Shown one piece after another: positions 42,300 through 51,577 of a stretch of 64,000 bases of DNA. The notes under the pieces are model-generated. The model worked only from the letters and a program-made list of their open reading frames with translations, had not been told where the DNA came from and did no database searches. The first letter of the stretch is position 1. Every line of letters starts with the position of its first letter. The stretch covers positions 19,578-83,577 of the forward strand of contig NZ_BAWH01000015.1 of assembly GCF_000586435.1 (NCBI RefSeq). Reading direction: 5' to 3'. The translations under genes were made by a program, and so were the position numbers. The DNA comes from Psychrobacter sp. JCM 18901. GTDB taxonomy: Bacteria; Pseudomonadota; Gammaproteobacteria; Pseudomonadales; Moraxellaceae.

Positions 42300-43439
42300 C
42301 TAGGCTGCCCCAACGTTAGCAAACAGTGTACGGTCTTTTACAATGTCGCCACTAGCGGCCACGCGTTGCTTTTGTACTTCAGCAAAATCGAGCATCCGTT
42401 GTAAAGGTTTCTTAGCTGCTACTGCTAGCTCAGGTGTCATTAGCACTTCACCGCTTTGATTGGTTAAGCACTGTTCAATCCCTTTTAGACCGTTCATGGC
42501 CATCCAAGGACAAAACGCACAGCTTTTACAGCTTGCACTCTCACCAGCAGTTGGTGCGGCCAAGAATCGCTTGTTTGGTGAGCGTTTTTGCATCTCGTGC
42601 AATATACCCAAATCAGTAGCGACGATAAAGGTATCAGCATCCATCTCATACGTTGATTGCAAAAGTTTGCTAGTCGAGCCGACCACATCAGCGAGTGCCA
42701 CCACGCTATCAGGTGACTCAGGATGTACCAAGACTTTGGCCTCTGGGTGCTCCTGTTTTAATTGCAGGAGTTCAGTGGCTTTAAATTCGTTATGTACCAA
42801 ACAAGACCCTTGCCAGAGCAACATGTCTGCGCCAGTCTCACGAGCGATATATTTACCCAAATGACGGTCAGGTCCCCAAATAATCGGCTCACCTTGGGCA
42901 TGTAAATGACGAACGATGTCGATACCGACAGATGAGGTCACTACCCAATCAGCTCTCGCTTTTACTGCGGCGCTGGTATTGGCGTAGACGACAACAGTAC
43001 GCTCAGGATGGGCATCACAAAATGCTGAAAACTCGTCAGCAGGACAGCCTAAATCGAGCGAGCATTCGGCTTCTAAATCTGGCATGAGGACGGTCTTTCC
43101 ATGCTCAATATTTTTGCCGATTCACCCATAAAGCGCACACCAGCGACGACCAATGTTTGGGCGCTATGAGCTTGTCCAAAGCGTGCCATTTCAAGTGAGT
43201 CACCGACGCAGCCACCGGTTGCCAATGCCAAGTCTTGGATAAAAGGGTCGACATAGTAATGTGCTACCAGTACGGCATTATTCTCTTTCAGCAGCTGCTT
43301 GATATTTTCTTCAACCACGATGCGTTCAGCGCGAGGCAAGTTTGCTGGCATTTTAGCCTTGGCATATTCAATGTTCATCTGAATGGCGATGCGATTGTCT
43401 GTACTCAGGATAGGTGCGTCGTAAGGATATTTTTTTCAT
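42300..43439 (-). CDS. nadA: Quinolinate synthase A (two frameshifts)
   Basis: 4Fe-4S enzyme that condenses iminoaspartate with dihydroxyacetone phosphate to quinolinate. The start at ATG 43439 reads MKK; after removing one base in the 7-T run (43430-43436) it continues [21 protein letters not shown] second break near 43097 lies between ILSMEK and [18 protein letters not shown]. Conserved segments are [58 protein letters not shown] and the cluster ligands in [13 protein letters not shown]. Corrected length is about 379 residues. It probably leads an nadA-nadB transcript under the palindrome at 43525-43549. Confidence 0.94.
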
Positions 43440-43524
43440 AATGGCAGCCTTTGTTGGTGCAATAACGATAAATGTATGAGCTAAAAAATAGGTAATTGGA
43501 CATAATAAATTTATAAGTTGTCTT

Positions 43525-43549
43525 AATTATGCTCATTTTGAGCATAATT
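43525..43549. promoter_or_regulatory. Candidate NrtR operator and nadA promoter
   Basis: A perfect palindrome: AATTATGCTCA, three T, TGAGCATAATT. On the nadA strand it fills the spacer of a plausible promoter, TTGTAA (43553-43548), 16 bases, CATAAT (43531-43526), so a protein bound here would block transcription. The same 25-bp site recurs before nadC. NrtR repressors are known to bind palindromes upstream of NAD genes; binding here is inferred. The rest of 43440-43800 shows no gene. Confidence 0.75.
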
Positions 43550-43800
43550 ACAAGTGGTTTTTTTATACTTAATAAGTCAAAAGATTAGGTTTTAGTGCTC
43601 AAAGTGATGTGTAATTAAGCCGTACTGAGCTTAAAAACAGTGCTAATTCATGCCCCTTATAACTATTTATCTATATTGATTTTTCATACTTACAACCACA
43701 GACTATGATAGTTTTAGATTCGAGCTATACTAAGCAATACCATAGCTATTAACCCCAATAGCCTTTTACATTTCAGAGAAAAAGGATAATTCCCAAAGCC

Positions 43801-44832
43801 ATGACGTTGTCTTATTCACATGCGCACCAGCAAGGTAGCGGCACGACAGAAGTGGTCGCCGTATTGGTCGCTATCACCGATCATATCGCGCGCGTTCTAA
43901 CCGTTGACCAAGGCAAGCTGTTGCCAAATGGGCCACTTATGCCGCTACATCGCTCGCTACAAGCGGGCGTACGTCAGTGGGTAGAGGAGCAAACGCAGCA
44001 ACCGCTTGGATATTTGGAGCAGTTATATACCTTTGTCGATACCAATAGACGTAACATCGACGGTCATGCGTTGGTGTATGTGAGTTATTTAGGTTTGGTG
44101 CAAGAGACGCAAACGCAGGCACTCCAAAGCAAAGCACTCTGGCGAGATTGGTACGACTATTTCCCATGGGAAAATCATCTGGACGGTATGCCCAGCATCA
44201 TCATGGACTTTATCGTGCCTGCGCTACTCGAATGGGCCAATACTGCCAACGATTCAATCGTTCAACAGCGCAGGCGTCAGCGCATTTGCTTATGTTGGGG
44301 GCTGGACGAAGTGTTTTTGGCAAGTGGTAAACTCACTGACAGTCAATCATTCAACGAACACGATAATGAAAGTAGAGAATGGATTGCAGAGCATGTGTTA
44401 CTACGTTATGAAATGCTTTATGAAGCAGGTCTGATACCCGAAGCCCCTAATTATCCGCCTAACTATCAGGCTGTTGCTTTGCCAGAGGACTGGTCACAAC
44501 GCATAGGTGTACCCATGTATTATGATCACCGTCGCGTGATTGCTACTGCTATCTCAAGACTGCGCGCGAAGATTGAATATAGACCGCTTATTTTTGGTCT
44601 GATGCCAGACGTCTTTACCTTATCGCAGTTGCAGCAGAGTGTTGAGGCGTTATCAGGAGTGCGTTTGCACAAGCAAAACTTTCGTCGATTGCTTGATTCA
44701 CAAAACTTGGTAATGGAGACAGGAGAGAGTAGTACTGCTCAGCGCGGTCGTCCTGCCAAGCTATATCGCTTCCGCCATGATATTGAATTACAGAGTTTAT
44801 TGATGGACAGCAAACTTCCTAAGCGCAAATAA
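43801..44832 (+). CDS. nrtR: NrtR-type NAD-biosynthesis regulator
   Basis: A 343-residue protein with an N-terminal Nudix-like domain and a C-terminal winged helix (about residues 260-330). The winged helix carries the hallmark text RPLIFGLMPDVFTLSQLQQS, NFRRLLDSQNLVMETGE and RGRPAKLYRF seen in NrtR regulators. The Nudix box is degenerate (AGVRQWVEEQTQQPLG), so it probably senses rather than hydrolyses a ligand such as ADP-ribose. It is longer than typical NrtR, with extra segments between residues 100 and 220. It stands between nadAB and nadC, divergent from the first and ahead of the second, flanked by two copies of the same palindrome. Confidence 0.88.
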   Translation: MTLSYSHAHQQGSGTTEVVAVLVAITDHIARVLTVDQGKLLPNGPLMPLHRSLQAGVRQWVEEQTQQPLGYLEQLYTFVDTNRRNIDGHALVYVSYLGLVQETQTQALQSKALWRDWYDYFPWENHLDGMPSIIMDFIVPALLEWANTANDSIVQQRRRQRICLCWGLDEVFLASGKLTDSQSFNEHDNESREWIAEHVLLRYEMLYEAGLIPEAPNYPPNYQAVALPEDWSQRIGVPMYYDHRRVIATAISRLRAKIEYRPLIFGLMPDVFTLSQLQQSVEALSGVRLHKQNFRRLLDSQNLVMETGESSTAQRGRPAKLYRFRHDIELQSLLMDSKLPKRK

Positions 44833-44923
44833 CGATGACCATCCAATAATATCTCGTACTTGAAATGGTTAGTAAAACGAAAAATTTGTCACCTTCCCTT
44901 GCAGGTCGCTAACTTTACGCTAT

Positions 44924-44948
44924 ATTTATGCTCATTTTGAGTTTAAAT
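44924..44948. promoter_or_regulatory. Second candidate NrtR operator, upstream of nadC
   Basis: ATTTATGCTCA, three T, TGAGTTTAAAT: the same 25-bp layout and the same TTATGCTCATTTTGAG core as the nadA site, with two arm mismatches. It lies 45-69 bases before the nadC ATG, a repressor position. Repetition of one palindrome at just the two nad promoters is the main evidence. Confidence 0.72.
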
Positions 44949-44992
44949 AACAAGCAGTTTCTATCAATATCATGCCTAGATAAGGGTCAAAG

Positions 44993-45852
44993 ATGACAAT
45001 TGAACAAGAGCCAGCATTGGATGACGTATTGCTCAAGCCATTGGTTGAGAATGCACTAACTGAAGATTTGGGTAGCGTGGTGATGTAACCTCACAAGCTA
45101 CTATCCCAGCCGATATGCAAGCGCAGCTACAGATCAAGGCGCGGCAAGCAGGCGTGATATGCGGTATCGATTTGGCACGCTTGTCTTTTGCCTTAGTCGA
45201 TACACAAATTGAGTTTATTGCACAAGTACAGGATGGCGAAACAGTAGAGGCTGGCGCAGTGTTAGCGACCGTAAAAGGTAACGCGCGTCACTTATTGACA
45301 GCAGAACGCACGGCACTGAACTTTATGACCCATCTTAGCGGTATTGCAACAGCGACCCGTCAAATTGTCGATAGCGTGGCGCAATATCCTGCGCAAATTA
45401 CTTGTACACGCAAGACCATTCCAGGCTTACGTATTGTACAAAAATACGCCGTACGCTGCGGCGGCGGACGTAATCATCGCTTGGGGTTGGATGATGCTAT
45501 TTTAATCAAGGACAATCATATCGCCATTGCTGGTGATATAAAAACAGCCATTCAGCAGGCACAAGACTTTGCTGGGCATCTGATTCCCATTGAAGTTGAA
45601 GTAGACACACTAGAGCAATTAGAGCAAGCGCTCGATGCAGGTGTGAGTTTAGTGCTATTAGATAACATGTCGCCTGAAACATTATCGCAAGCGGTTACTA
45701 TGTGTCAGGGTCGAGCAAAGACTGAAGCCTCAGGTGGTATTACGCCTGAAATGGTACAAGCGGCAGCAAGTACAGGGGTTGATTTTATCGCGATGGGTTA
45801 TTTAACGCATAGTACTACCGCTTTGGATATTGGGCTAGATTTTAGTGCATAA
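44993..45852 (+). CDS. nadC: Nicotinate-nucleotide pyrophosphorylase (one frameshift)
   Basis: Converts quinolinate and PRPP to nicotinate mononucleotide, the third de novo NAD step. It starts MTIEQEPALDDVLLKPLVEN at ATG 44993 after AAGGG. One base is missing near 45077, where ALTEDLG should continue into GDVTSQATIPADMQ. Conserved motifs are LLTAERTALNFMTHLSGIAT, TCTRKTIPGLRIVQKYAVRCGG, HRLGLDDAILIKDNHI, IEVEVDTLEQ and EASGGITPEM. Corrected length is about 286 residues. Confidence 0.96.
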
Positions 45853-46083
45853 GTGCAGACGTAATAAAGACTAATAGCGCTACATGCGCTCGATTTTATA
45901 ACAAGGGTTATCACAGAGTTAGTAAAATGGTAATTTATACTGATAGCTTTTACTAACAACCTGTTAAATGCTTGTTTTTGCACTGAAGCTTTACTAAGGT
46001 GACATATAGGCATAACGGCGCAAAGTTAATGATTTTATTAGCTTATCTGCCTATGCTACAATGCTATTTTTAGTTGCCTATTG

Positions 46084-46120
46084 GGTCATCGTTGCACTCG
46101 CACGATGACCTTATCTTTTT
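46084..46120 (+). terminator. Terminator after nadC
   Basis: A perfect 9-bp stem GGTCATCGT/ACGATGACC (46084-46092 and 46102-46110) with a 9-base loop is followed by TTATCTTTTT. It is 230 bases after nadC and only 35 before the MarC-type start, so it could instead act as an attenuator for that gene. The rest of 45853-46154 holds nothing recognisable. Confidence 0.75.
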
Positions 46121-46154
46121 GCACAAGCGGTATCAATAGACAAGCGAGCGCTCA

Positions 46155-46797
46155 GTGAATACTGAAATTATCAAGATAATCCTAGCCTTTATGGTATTGA
46201 TCAATCCATTTAGCGCATTGACGTTATTTTTAGATTTGACTCGCGGCTATTCGATGAACAATCGACGTAAGGTCGCGCGCGTTGCTTGTCTGACCATTTT
46301 TATCACTATCAGCTTTTTTTACGATTGCAGGTGAGACGTTACTAAAAACACTTGGTATTTCTATCGGCTCGTTCCAATTGGCAGGCGGTATATTGGTGTT
46401 TTTAATTGCCCTAAATATGATGAATGGAGAGGGTAATCCAGTTAAACCTGATCAAGAGAACTTCGATGTTGATCATGTAAAAGATGCGCCAGTTTCAATG
46501 GCAGCTGCCGTGGTTCCCCTTGCGATTCCGATGATGATTGGGCCTGGTGGTATCTCCACGGTTATCATTTATTCTTCACAAGTATCAGGTATTTTGCAGG
46601 TATCTGCCATCTTGATTGCTGGCTTATTTATCAGTCTGTTTTGCTATTTGGCGTTGATGGCGGCAGGTCGAATCAGTCGCTTACTAGGCGATACTGGCTT
46701 GAATATCATGAGTCGAATCATGGGTATGCTATTGGCCGCCGTTTCTATCGAAATTATCGTTAATGGTCTGCGTACGCTCTTTCCTAGTTTGATGTAA
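46155..46797 (+). CDS. MarC-family integral membrane protein (one frameshift)
   Basis: Six-helix membrane protein of the MarC/UPF0056 family, whose transported substrate is not established. It starts with GTG 46155 (MNTEIIKIILAFMVLINPFS), which gives the family's NPFSAL-type helix 1. An extra T in the 7-T run 46314-46320 breaks ITISFF from TIAGETLLKTLGISIGSFQL. Later motifs are AGGILVFLIALNMM, AAAVVPLAIPMMIGPGGIST and the end SRIMGMLLAAVSIEIIVNGL. Corrected length is about 213 residues. Naming as marC should not imply multidrug resistance. Confidence 0.85.
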
Positions 46798-46810
46798 ATA
46801 ATTAATACTA

Positions 46811-46859
46811 CCGCTAACCATATATATTTATATAGCGGTTAGCGGTTAGCGGTTAGCGG
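46811..46859. repeat. Heptanucleotide repeat with inverted partner
   Basis: AGCGGTT is repeated three times and then partially (46834-46859). The preceding CCGCTAACC (46811-46819) can pair with any of the GGTTAGCGG copies, giving alternative hairpins around an AT-rich loop. It lies between convergent genes and could end transcription, but there is no T tract. Confidence 0.7.
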
Positions 46860-46954
46860 ATATCGACGTAATTTAGTTTATCCAATACGTCGTTTACTTA
46901 ATATTCAGCTTATTCAACACTCAGCTTATCTATCATTTCCTAGTTATACTTCTA

Positions 46955-47558
46955 TCAGCTTTGATACAAATGCCAAGCCAGATAGAGCATCAGTAACCCT
47001 ACCAAAGCATCCAGTATGTTCCATGCCTTAGGCTTCTCAAATAGAGGCCTGAGTAATCGTGCACCATACCCAAGCGCAAAGAAGAAAAAGAACGAAGCGC
47101 TAATTGCACCTGCGGCAAACGTCAATTTACTGCTTGCGCCTGTAGAAACCATGCCGACGAGTACCAATGTGTCTAGATAGACGTGCGGGTTTAGCCAAGT
47201 AAAACCAAAGCATAGTAACAAGGCTTTTTTTAAGCTAGTCACGACTTGTCCTTCGACAGTCAAAGCATGTGACACGCGTACGCTGGCATACAAACTCTGC
47301 AAGCCATATCCTAATAAAAATATAACGCCTGCTATTTTTGCGATATCTATAACGTGAGGATAGCGGGCCGTAACTGCACCAAAACCACCAACACCTGCTG
47401 ATATTAAAAACGCATCGCTCACCGCACAAAACAAGCAAACAAAAAAATATGTGCTCGCGTTTGAGCCCTTGTTTGAGTACAAAGGCGTTTTGGGAGCCAA
47501 TAGCAATGATGAGAGATAACCCAAGTAGGAAACCAGAGATATAATCGGGAGCATTCAT
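46955..47558 (-). CDS. LysE/ArgO-type amino-acid exporter (one frameshift)
   Basis: Inner-membrane exporter of basic amino acids. The family N terminus is clear: [24 protein letters not shown]. The later part reads [38 protein letters not shown] and [20 protein letters not shown]. The frame breaks at the 7-A run near 47439-47446, joining REHIFF to [10 protein letters not shown]. The corrected protein has about 200 residues and six helices. ArgO and LysE cannot be told apart from sequence alone. Confidence 0.88.
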
Positions 47559-47703
47559 AATACGGTGCTTAACGGTTGGCGTGTAGGAATGGTGACATTT
47601 TGCTTACTGGCAGGCCAGCAAAAACCTGCTAAGATACGCTATTGAATGAATGTATGCAATATGCGCACAATGTGAGTGTAATAGACGAGGGGCAGAGCAA
47701 GTC

Positions 47704-48452
47704 ATGGTAGTCAGTTTGACAAGAATGCTACAGTCATTTGGGCAAGCTCAAGATGACCTACCGACATTGGCAGCAAAGAATGCTCAGGAGATGAGCGTCA
47801 ATCATGAACAGGATGCTGCTGCAAGAGTGATAGCAATCACGCAGTACATGAGCGTTCTACACTGACTCCGCCTGAACGTGTAAACCGCATATGTGATGCG
47901 TTGGCACAAGTGAGTGATAGCCAATCATCCACGCCTTTGACCGATCGCTATCTGAGCAATCGTGCTCAAAGGCGCCCAACCAATAGACCGCCTTTTGACC
48001 CAGATACTTTGTGGTATCTCAAACATGGACGTTGTCCGATTATGACTGAGCTTGTTGATGTGGTCGATGAAACCACCCTAAATGCCATGCCTATCGAAGC
48101 CGTTGCGATATTAGATCGTATCAACGGTAAGCTAAAGCGTTATCGTGAGTGGAGTAGTGAGCTAAACGAACAGCAACAGCAGCAACATAATGAGCGTCAG
48201 TTCGTCATCGACAAGCTAGTATCCGAAAGTATCCCTGAGGCATTGCATCATTATGAGCAGCTACAACGCTTCAGTCCGCATCGCACCAAAAATAACATGG
48301 TGCAGGGCAAGATGACGGCCGGTGATATGCTGACAGATTTGTTTTTAGAGATTGACTATGAGCTTGACGAACTATTGGATGAATTGCATCAGACAGTTTT
48401 GAACCGCCTTGCCTCAACCCACCGTTATGTTAAGAGCCGTACGCAAAGTTAA
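47704..48452 (+). CDS. Unknown protein, first of three adjacent paralogues (one frameshift)
   Basis: About 249 residues after restoring one base between about 47812 and 47830; the joined text runs from NHEQDAAA into SNHAVHERSTLTPPERVNRI. No known family is recognised. No TM helix or signal peptide is seen, so it is probably cytoplasmic. A central basic/Pro segment (SNRAQRRPTNRPPFDPDTLW) precedes the C-terminal helical domain (from AILDRINGKLKRYREW to STHRYVKSR). That domain aligns with the C termini of the next two genes: L-x-x-I-[ND]-x-K, QFVIDKLV, IPEALHHYEQL, GKMTAGDMLTDLF, LDELLDEL. Start ATG 47704 is chosen for length; GAGCAAG lies upstream. Confidence 0.62.
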
Positions 48453-48628
48453 ATTTTCGCTGATGACACTTTCTCTCGTACACTCGCAAAGGTTAAGTAT
48501 TATCAAAAAAACAAAATCGACCCAGTGCATAACAATATAGGGCTTTAATAGAGCCTTATTTTTTTGTTTAATGATATCAACCATAAGAAATCAGCCACGA
48601 CATTCTGATAAGTAATAAGGACAATATA

Positions 48629-49317
48629 ATGACCCAAATGACTGCGATGTTCGTAATGTTTGTTTTGTATGGGCTGTTGCCAGCGGCTGGGTTATATCTA
48701 GGTTATCGTGGCATTAAAAAAAGTCACAGCACCCAAAATGCTCGAATATAAGGCGATGCCGCAACTGGGTTATATACCTGAAAAAAAGCCTACCTGACGA
48801 CGTTAAAACCGCTCTGGAGCAAATTAATACAAAGGGTGAAAAGCTGCGTGTCATGTATGGCGATACCAATAATGATGGCAAAATTGATGATAAAGATACT
48901 GTCAACGAAACTTATATTATGATTCAAAACCTAATGGATAGGCATGTGCCGCAAGCCGTCGCTGACTATCGCCGCTTGCATGATTTAGATGTGACGGATA
49001 GTGCGCTTGCTGACACTACCAAAATTAAGCATTCTAATGTCACGGGCAAAGAAGCCTTGTTAGACGTGCTTAAGACAATTAACACACAGTTTGATGACCT
49101 GCTCAACGCGTCATATCATCAAGACGGTCAAAAACTACTCGCGACCAATCGCTATCTCCAAAAACGTTTTAACAATCCTGCTAGCAATACAGATATTCTA
49201 AAGCCCGATAGCAATGCCAGTAGTGATGTTAGTAGTGGTGTTAGTAGTGATGTAAATATTCAAGCGATTGAAAGCCCAACTGGTGAAAATGTGAGTGCTA
49301 AAGACATTAAGCTGTAA
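48629..49317 (+). CDS. Unknown membrane-anchored protein with EF-hand-like loop, second paralogue (two frameshifts)
   Basis: About 228 residues once one A is removed from each of the 7-A runs near 48714-48721 and 48780-48787. Residues 1-25 (MTQMTAMFVMFVLYGLLPAA) form an N-terminal TM helix. After a linker (VTAPKMLEYKAMPQLGYIPE) comes LEQINTKGEKL, then GDTNNDGKIDDKDTVNE, a textbook EF-hand loop pattern DxNxDGxIxxxD. The shared helical domain follows (IMIQNLMDRHVPQAVADYRRL, VTGKEALLDVL, FDDLLNA, NRYLQKRF). The tail is a Ser/Asp/Val repeat (SSDVSSGVSSDVN). No function is assigned. Confidence 0.65.
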
Positions 49318-49357
49318 ATACAAAGTTGAACGGTGAAAGGGTAAAGAGCAAGCGTAT

Positions 49358-49910
49358 ATGAGTATCTTAATAGGCATCGGTATTGTAACGACCGTCACTA
49401 CCTTTTATCTAGGTAGAAAAGGCTGGCAGGCTTTTCATAAAGCCGTCGGTATCTCACCTGGCGTACTCACTTATCAAGATTATGATGCGCCCTTGTCATT
49501 AGCCACATTAAGCTTGCAGCAGTTAACGTTAAATAAACAGCACTTAAAAAAACTTGTCTGAGCAGCAACTACGCCAGTTAAAACGTATCGATGAAAAAGT
49601 AAGCAGCTATCACGCTTATCAAGCAGCCCTACAAACTCAACATAAGACACCGGCGATAACAGAAGCACAATTTGTGTTGAATAAAATGTTGCAAACACGG
49701 TTACCCGAGATGCTGGCTACTCATTACCAATTAACGGATATAAATGCCAAGAATAGAAATAACGACAAGAGATTGGAAGCTAGTGAGTTATTGCAGAGTG
49801 TTTTAGATAATATCGAACAGCGTTTGGACAGGCTGCTGGTACAAATAGACGAGGAACAGCTACAAGAGCTGCGAGTCATGAAACACTATATTAATAGTCA
49901 CGATAGCTGA
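49358..49910 (+). CDS. Unknown membrane-anchored protein, third paralogue (one frameshift)
   Basis: About 183 residues after removing one A from the 7-A run near 49547-49553, which joins LNKQHLK to LSEQQLRQLKRIDEKV. Residues 1-22 (MSILIGIGIVTTVTTFYLG) form an N-terminal TM helix. The C-terminal domain matches the two upstream genes: LKRIDEKVSSYHAY, QFVLNKMLQTRLPEMLATHY, RLEASELLQSVLDNI, LDRLLVQI, MKHYINS. The stretch NRNNDKRLEASE has the spacing of a degenerate EF-hand loop. It lies 40 bases after the second paralogue, and a strong terminator follows. Confidence 0.65.
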
Positions 49911-49972
49911 GCCGCTATTTTTATACTAAGCGACTGTGACCTCTGTAAACTGTGACGCCTATAAAAAGACAC

Positions 49973-50014
49973 AAAAAAGCGGTCAGTGATTATCCATCAT
50001 TGACCGCTTTTTTT
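49973..50014. terminator. Bidirectional terminator between the paralogue cluster and rluB
   Basis: AAAAAAGCGGTCA-TGAT pairs with ATCA-TGACCGCTTTTTT across a short loop, with A and T tracts on both sides. It lies between convergent genes and probably serves both. Confidence 0.9.
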
Positions 50015-50065
50015 ATGTTTATCCCAAATCTATTTAAGACTTAGAATAATGTTAAATCAATTTAA

Positions 50066-50996
50066 CTAGCGCTTATCATTGCGATTACGGGTGTTACGTG
50101 TACCGCGGCTGGCAGGGCTAGCACTACTTTTAGGTTTCGCGCTGCTGTTGCGGTTATCGCTACGAGTATCAGTGCGACGCGCTTTAAGCGGCTTGTTTCT
50201 GATACGTTCTTGTTTTTCTTTGGCTGCGCCATGTAGACCCGTGCCATAACGTGGGCGTAAGCTGACCAAATCCGTCAACGTATTGATTTCTTTTTTTATC
50301 AAGCTCTAAGAAACGACCAGTACGTAGCTCTTTTGGTAGAACAATCGTGCCATAGCGTGTACGTAGTAGACGACTAACTTTTAGACCTTGTGATTCAAAC
50401 AAACGACGTACTTCGCGGTTACGGCCTTCTTTTAGCTGGACGTGATACCACTTGTTGACGCCTTCGCCGCCGCCTTCTTTGATGTCTTCAAATTTTGCAA
50501 GGCCATCTTCTAGCATGACGCCAGCGGTCAATGCACGGGCGATATCAGGCGTTACTTCACCCAATACACGTACCGCATATTCACGAGTGACTTCACCAGA
50601 TGGATGCATCAAGCGATGCGCCATTTCACCATCGTTAGTAAATAACAATAGGCCAGTTGAGTTGATGTCCAAACGTCCAACCATTACCCAGCGGTCATGA
50701 GTCAGCTTTGGCAAACGCTCAAAGACAGTTGGGCGACCTTCTGGATCTTTAGCAGAGCAAACTTCGCCTTCAGGCTTGTAGTAAGCGATAACACGGCGAC
50801 GCTTCTCGTTTTCAGAAGTGTATTTGATTTGACGGCCATCAACGCGAATCTCATCACCTTGCGAGACGCGATCACCGATGGTCGCAGGACCATTGTTAAC
50901 CGTTACGCGGCCAGATTTAATAACTTCTTCCATTTGACGGCGTGAACCAAGTCCCATACGGGCGAGTGCTTTCTGTAATTTTTCATCTTTCATCAT
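50066..50996 (-). CDS. rluB: 23S rRNA pseudouridine synthase RluB (one frameshift)
   Basis: Makes the pseudouridine at 2605 of 23S rRNA in E. coli. The N-terminal S4 domain (KLQKALARMGLGSRRQMEEV) is followed by the synthase domain with the catalytic Asp in GRLDINSTGLLLFTNDG, then VTREYAVRVLGEV and LKEGRNREVRRLFESQGL. A 7-T run near 50290-50297 breaks the frame; the corrected C terminus is a long basic Arg/Lys/Ser/Asn-rich tail (LKARRTDTRSDNRNSSAKPK region) ending at 50066, typical of RluB. Corrected length is about 309 residues. Confidence 0.93.
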
Positions 50997-51577
50997 AATA
51001 TCCTTGAGTCGGTGGGTTTACATTTCTCAATGTAAAAAATTGGATTGACTATTCTACGCTATTTTAACAAATTTAGCACGTAAACCAATAGCTTACTGAT
51101 TATTAATGCATAAGCAAACATTGTGCTAATCAATAAAAGTTTATTAGTCATATACGAAATATAGACTCGAAGACTCTCAGTGACTGGTGGTATAAATGAA
51201 TACGTAGATACAAACACTTACACTATTTCGGCACTAAAAGGTTATTTCCAATCATAAATGCAATCGAAACAATCCTTTATTAAGTTAAAGTTTTTCAAAT
51301 TAAAAATAAAAATTTTATTTATGACGAAGCTGTTTTCACTTGCATTTTTTTATCGCTCAACAATCTAAAAGTCGATATAAATTTTTGCAATTAGCCGAAA
51401 ATAAAGGGCTTGATGAGAAATTGCAAAATAGTCACTTAATTATTTTATGGCAAGTTATATGTATTGCACTGAATATAGTTTAGGTGTATATTTATTAAAT
51501 ATATTCTTTTTTACGAATATAAATGCTGTGGTGAGGTTTCCTGGTTTGATTCACAAATATAAATATGAGTAACTGTT
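50997..51577. other. AT-rich region before the polysaccharide locus
   Basis: About 580 AT-rich bases between divergent rluB and wza, with no supported gene. It must hold the promoter of the glycan locus. I did not find a JUMPstart/ops element. Several T-rich and A-rich tracts occur at 51290-51330 and 51500-51515. Confidence 0.5.

Noticed and set aside
42230..42322. Upstream start for nadB at 42298 or 42322
   Set aside because: The extra Ser/Arg/Asn-rich residues are not family-like and the upstream ATGs have no SD, whereas ATG 42229 has AGGAG and begins right at the FAD fold.
47235..47558. Separate 107-codon protein overlapping the LysE-type gene
   Set aside because: Only its first 40 codons match the exporter family; the rest is out-of-frame text after the 7-A run, so it is the 5' part of one broken gene.
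49198..49270. GTTAGTAG-type repeat near the end of the second paralogue as a separate repeat element
   Set aside because: It is inside the coding frame and simply encodes a short Ser/Asp/Val-rich tail.
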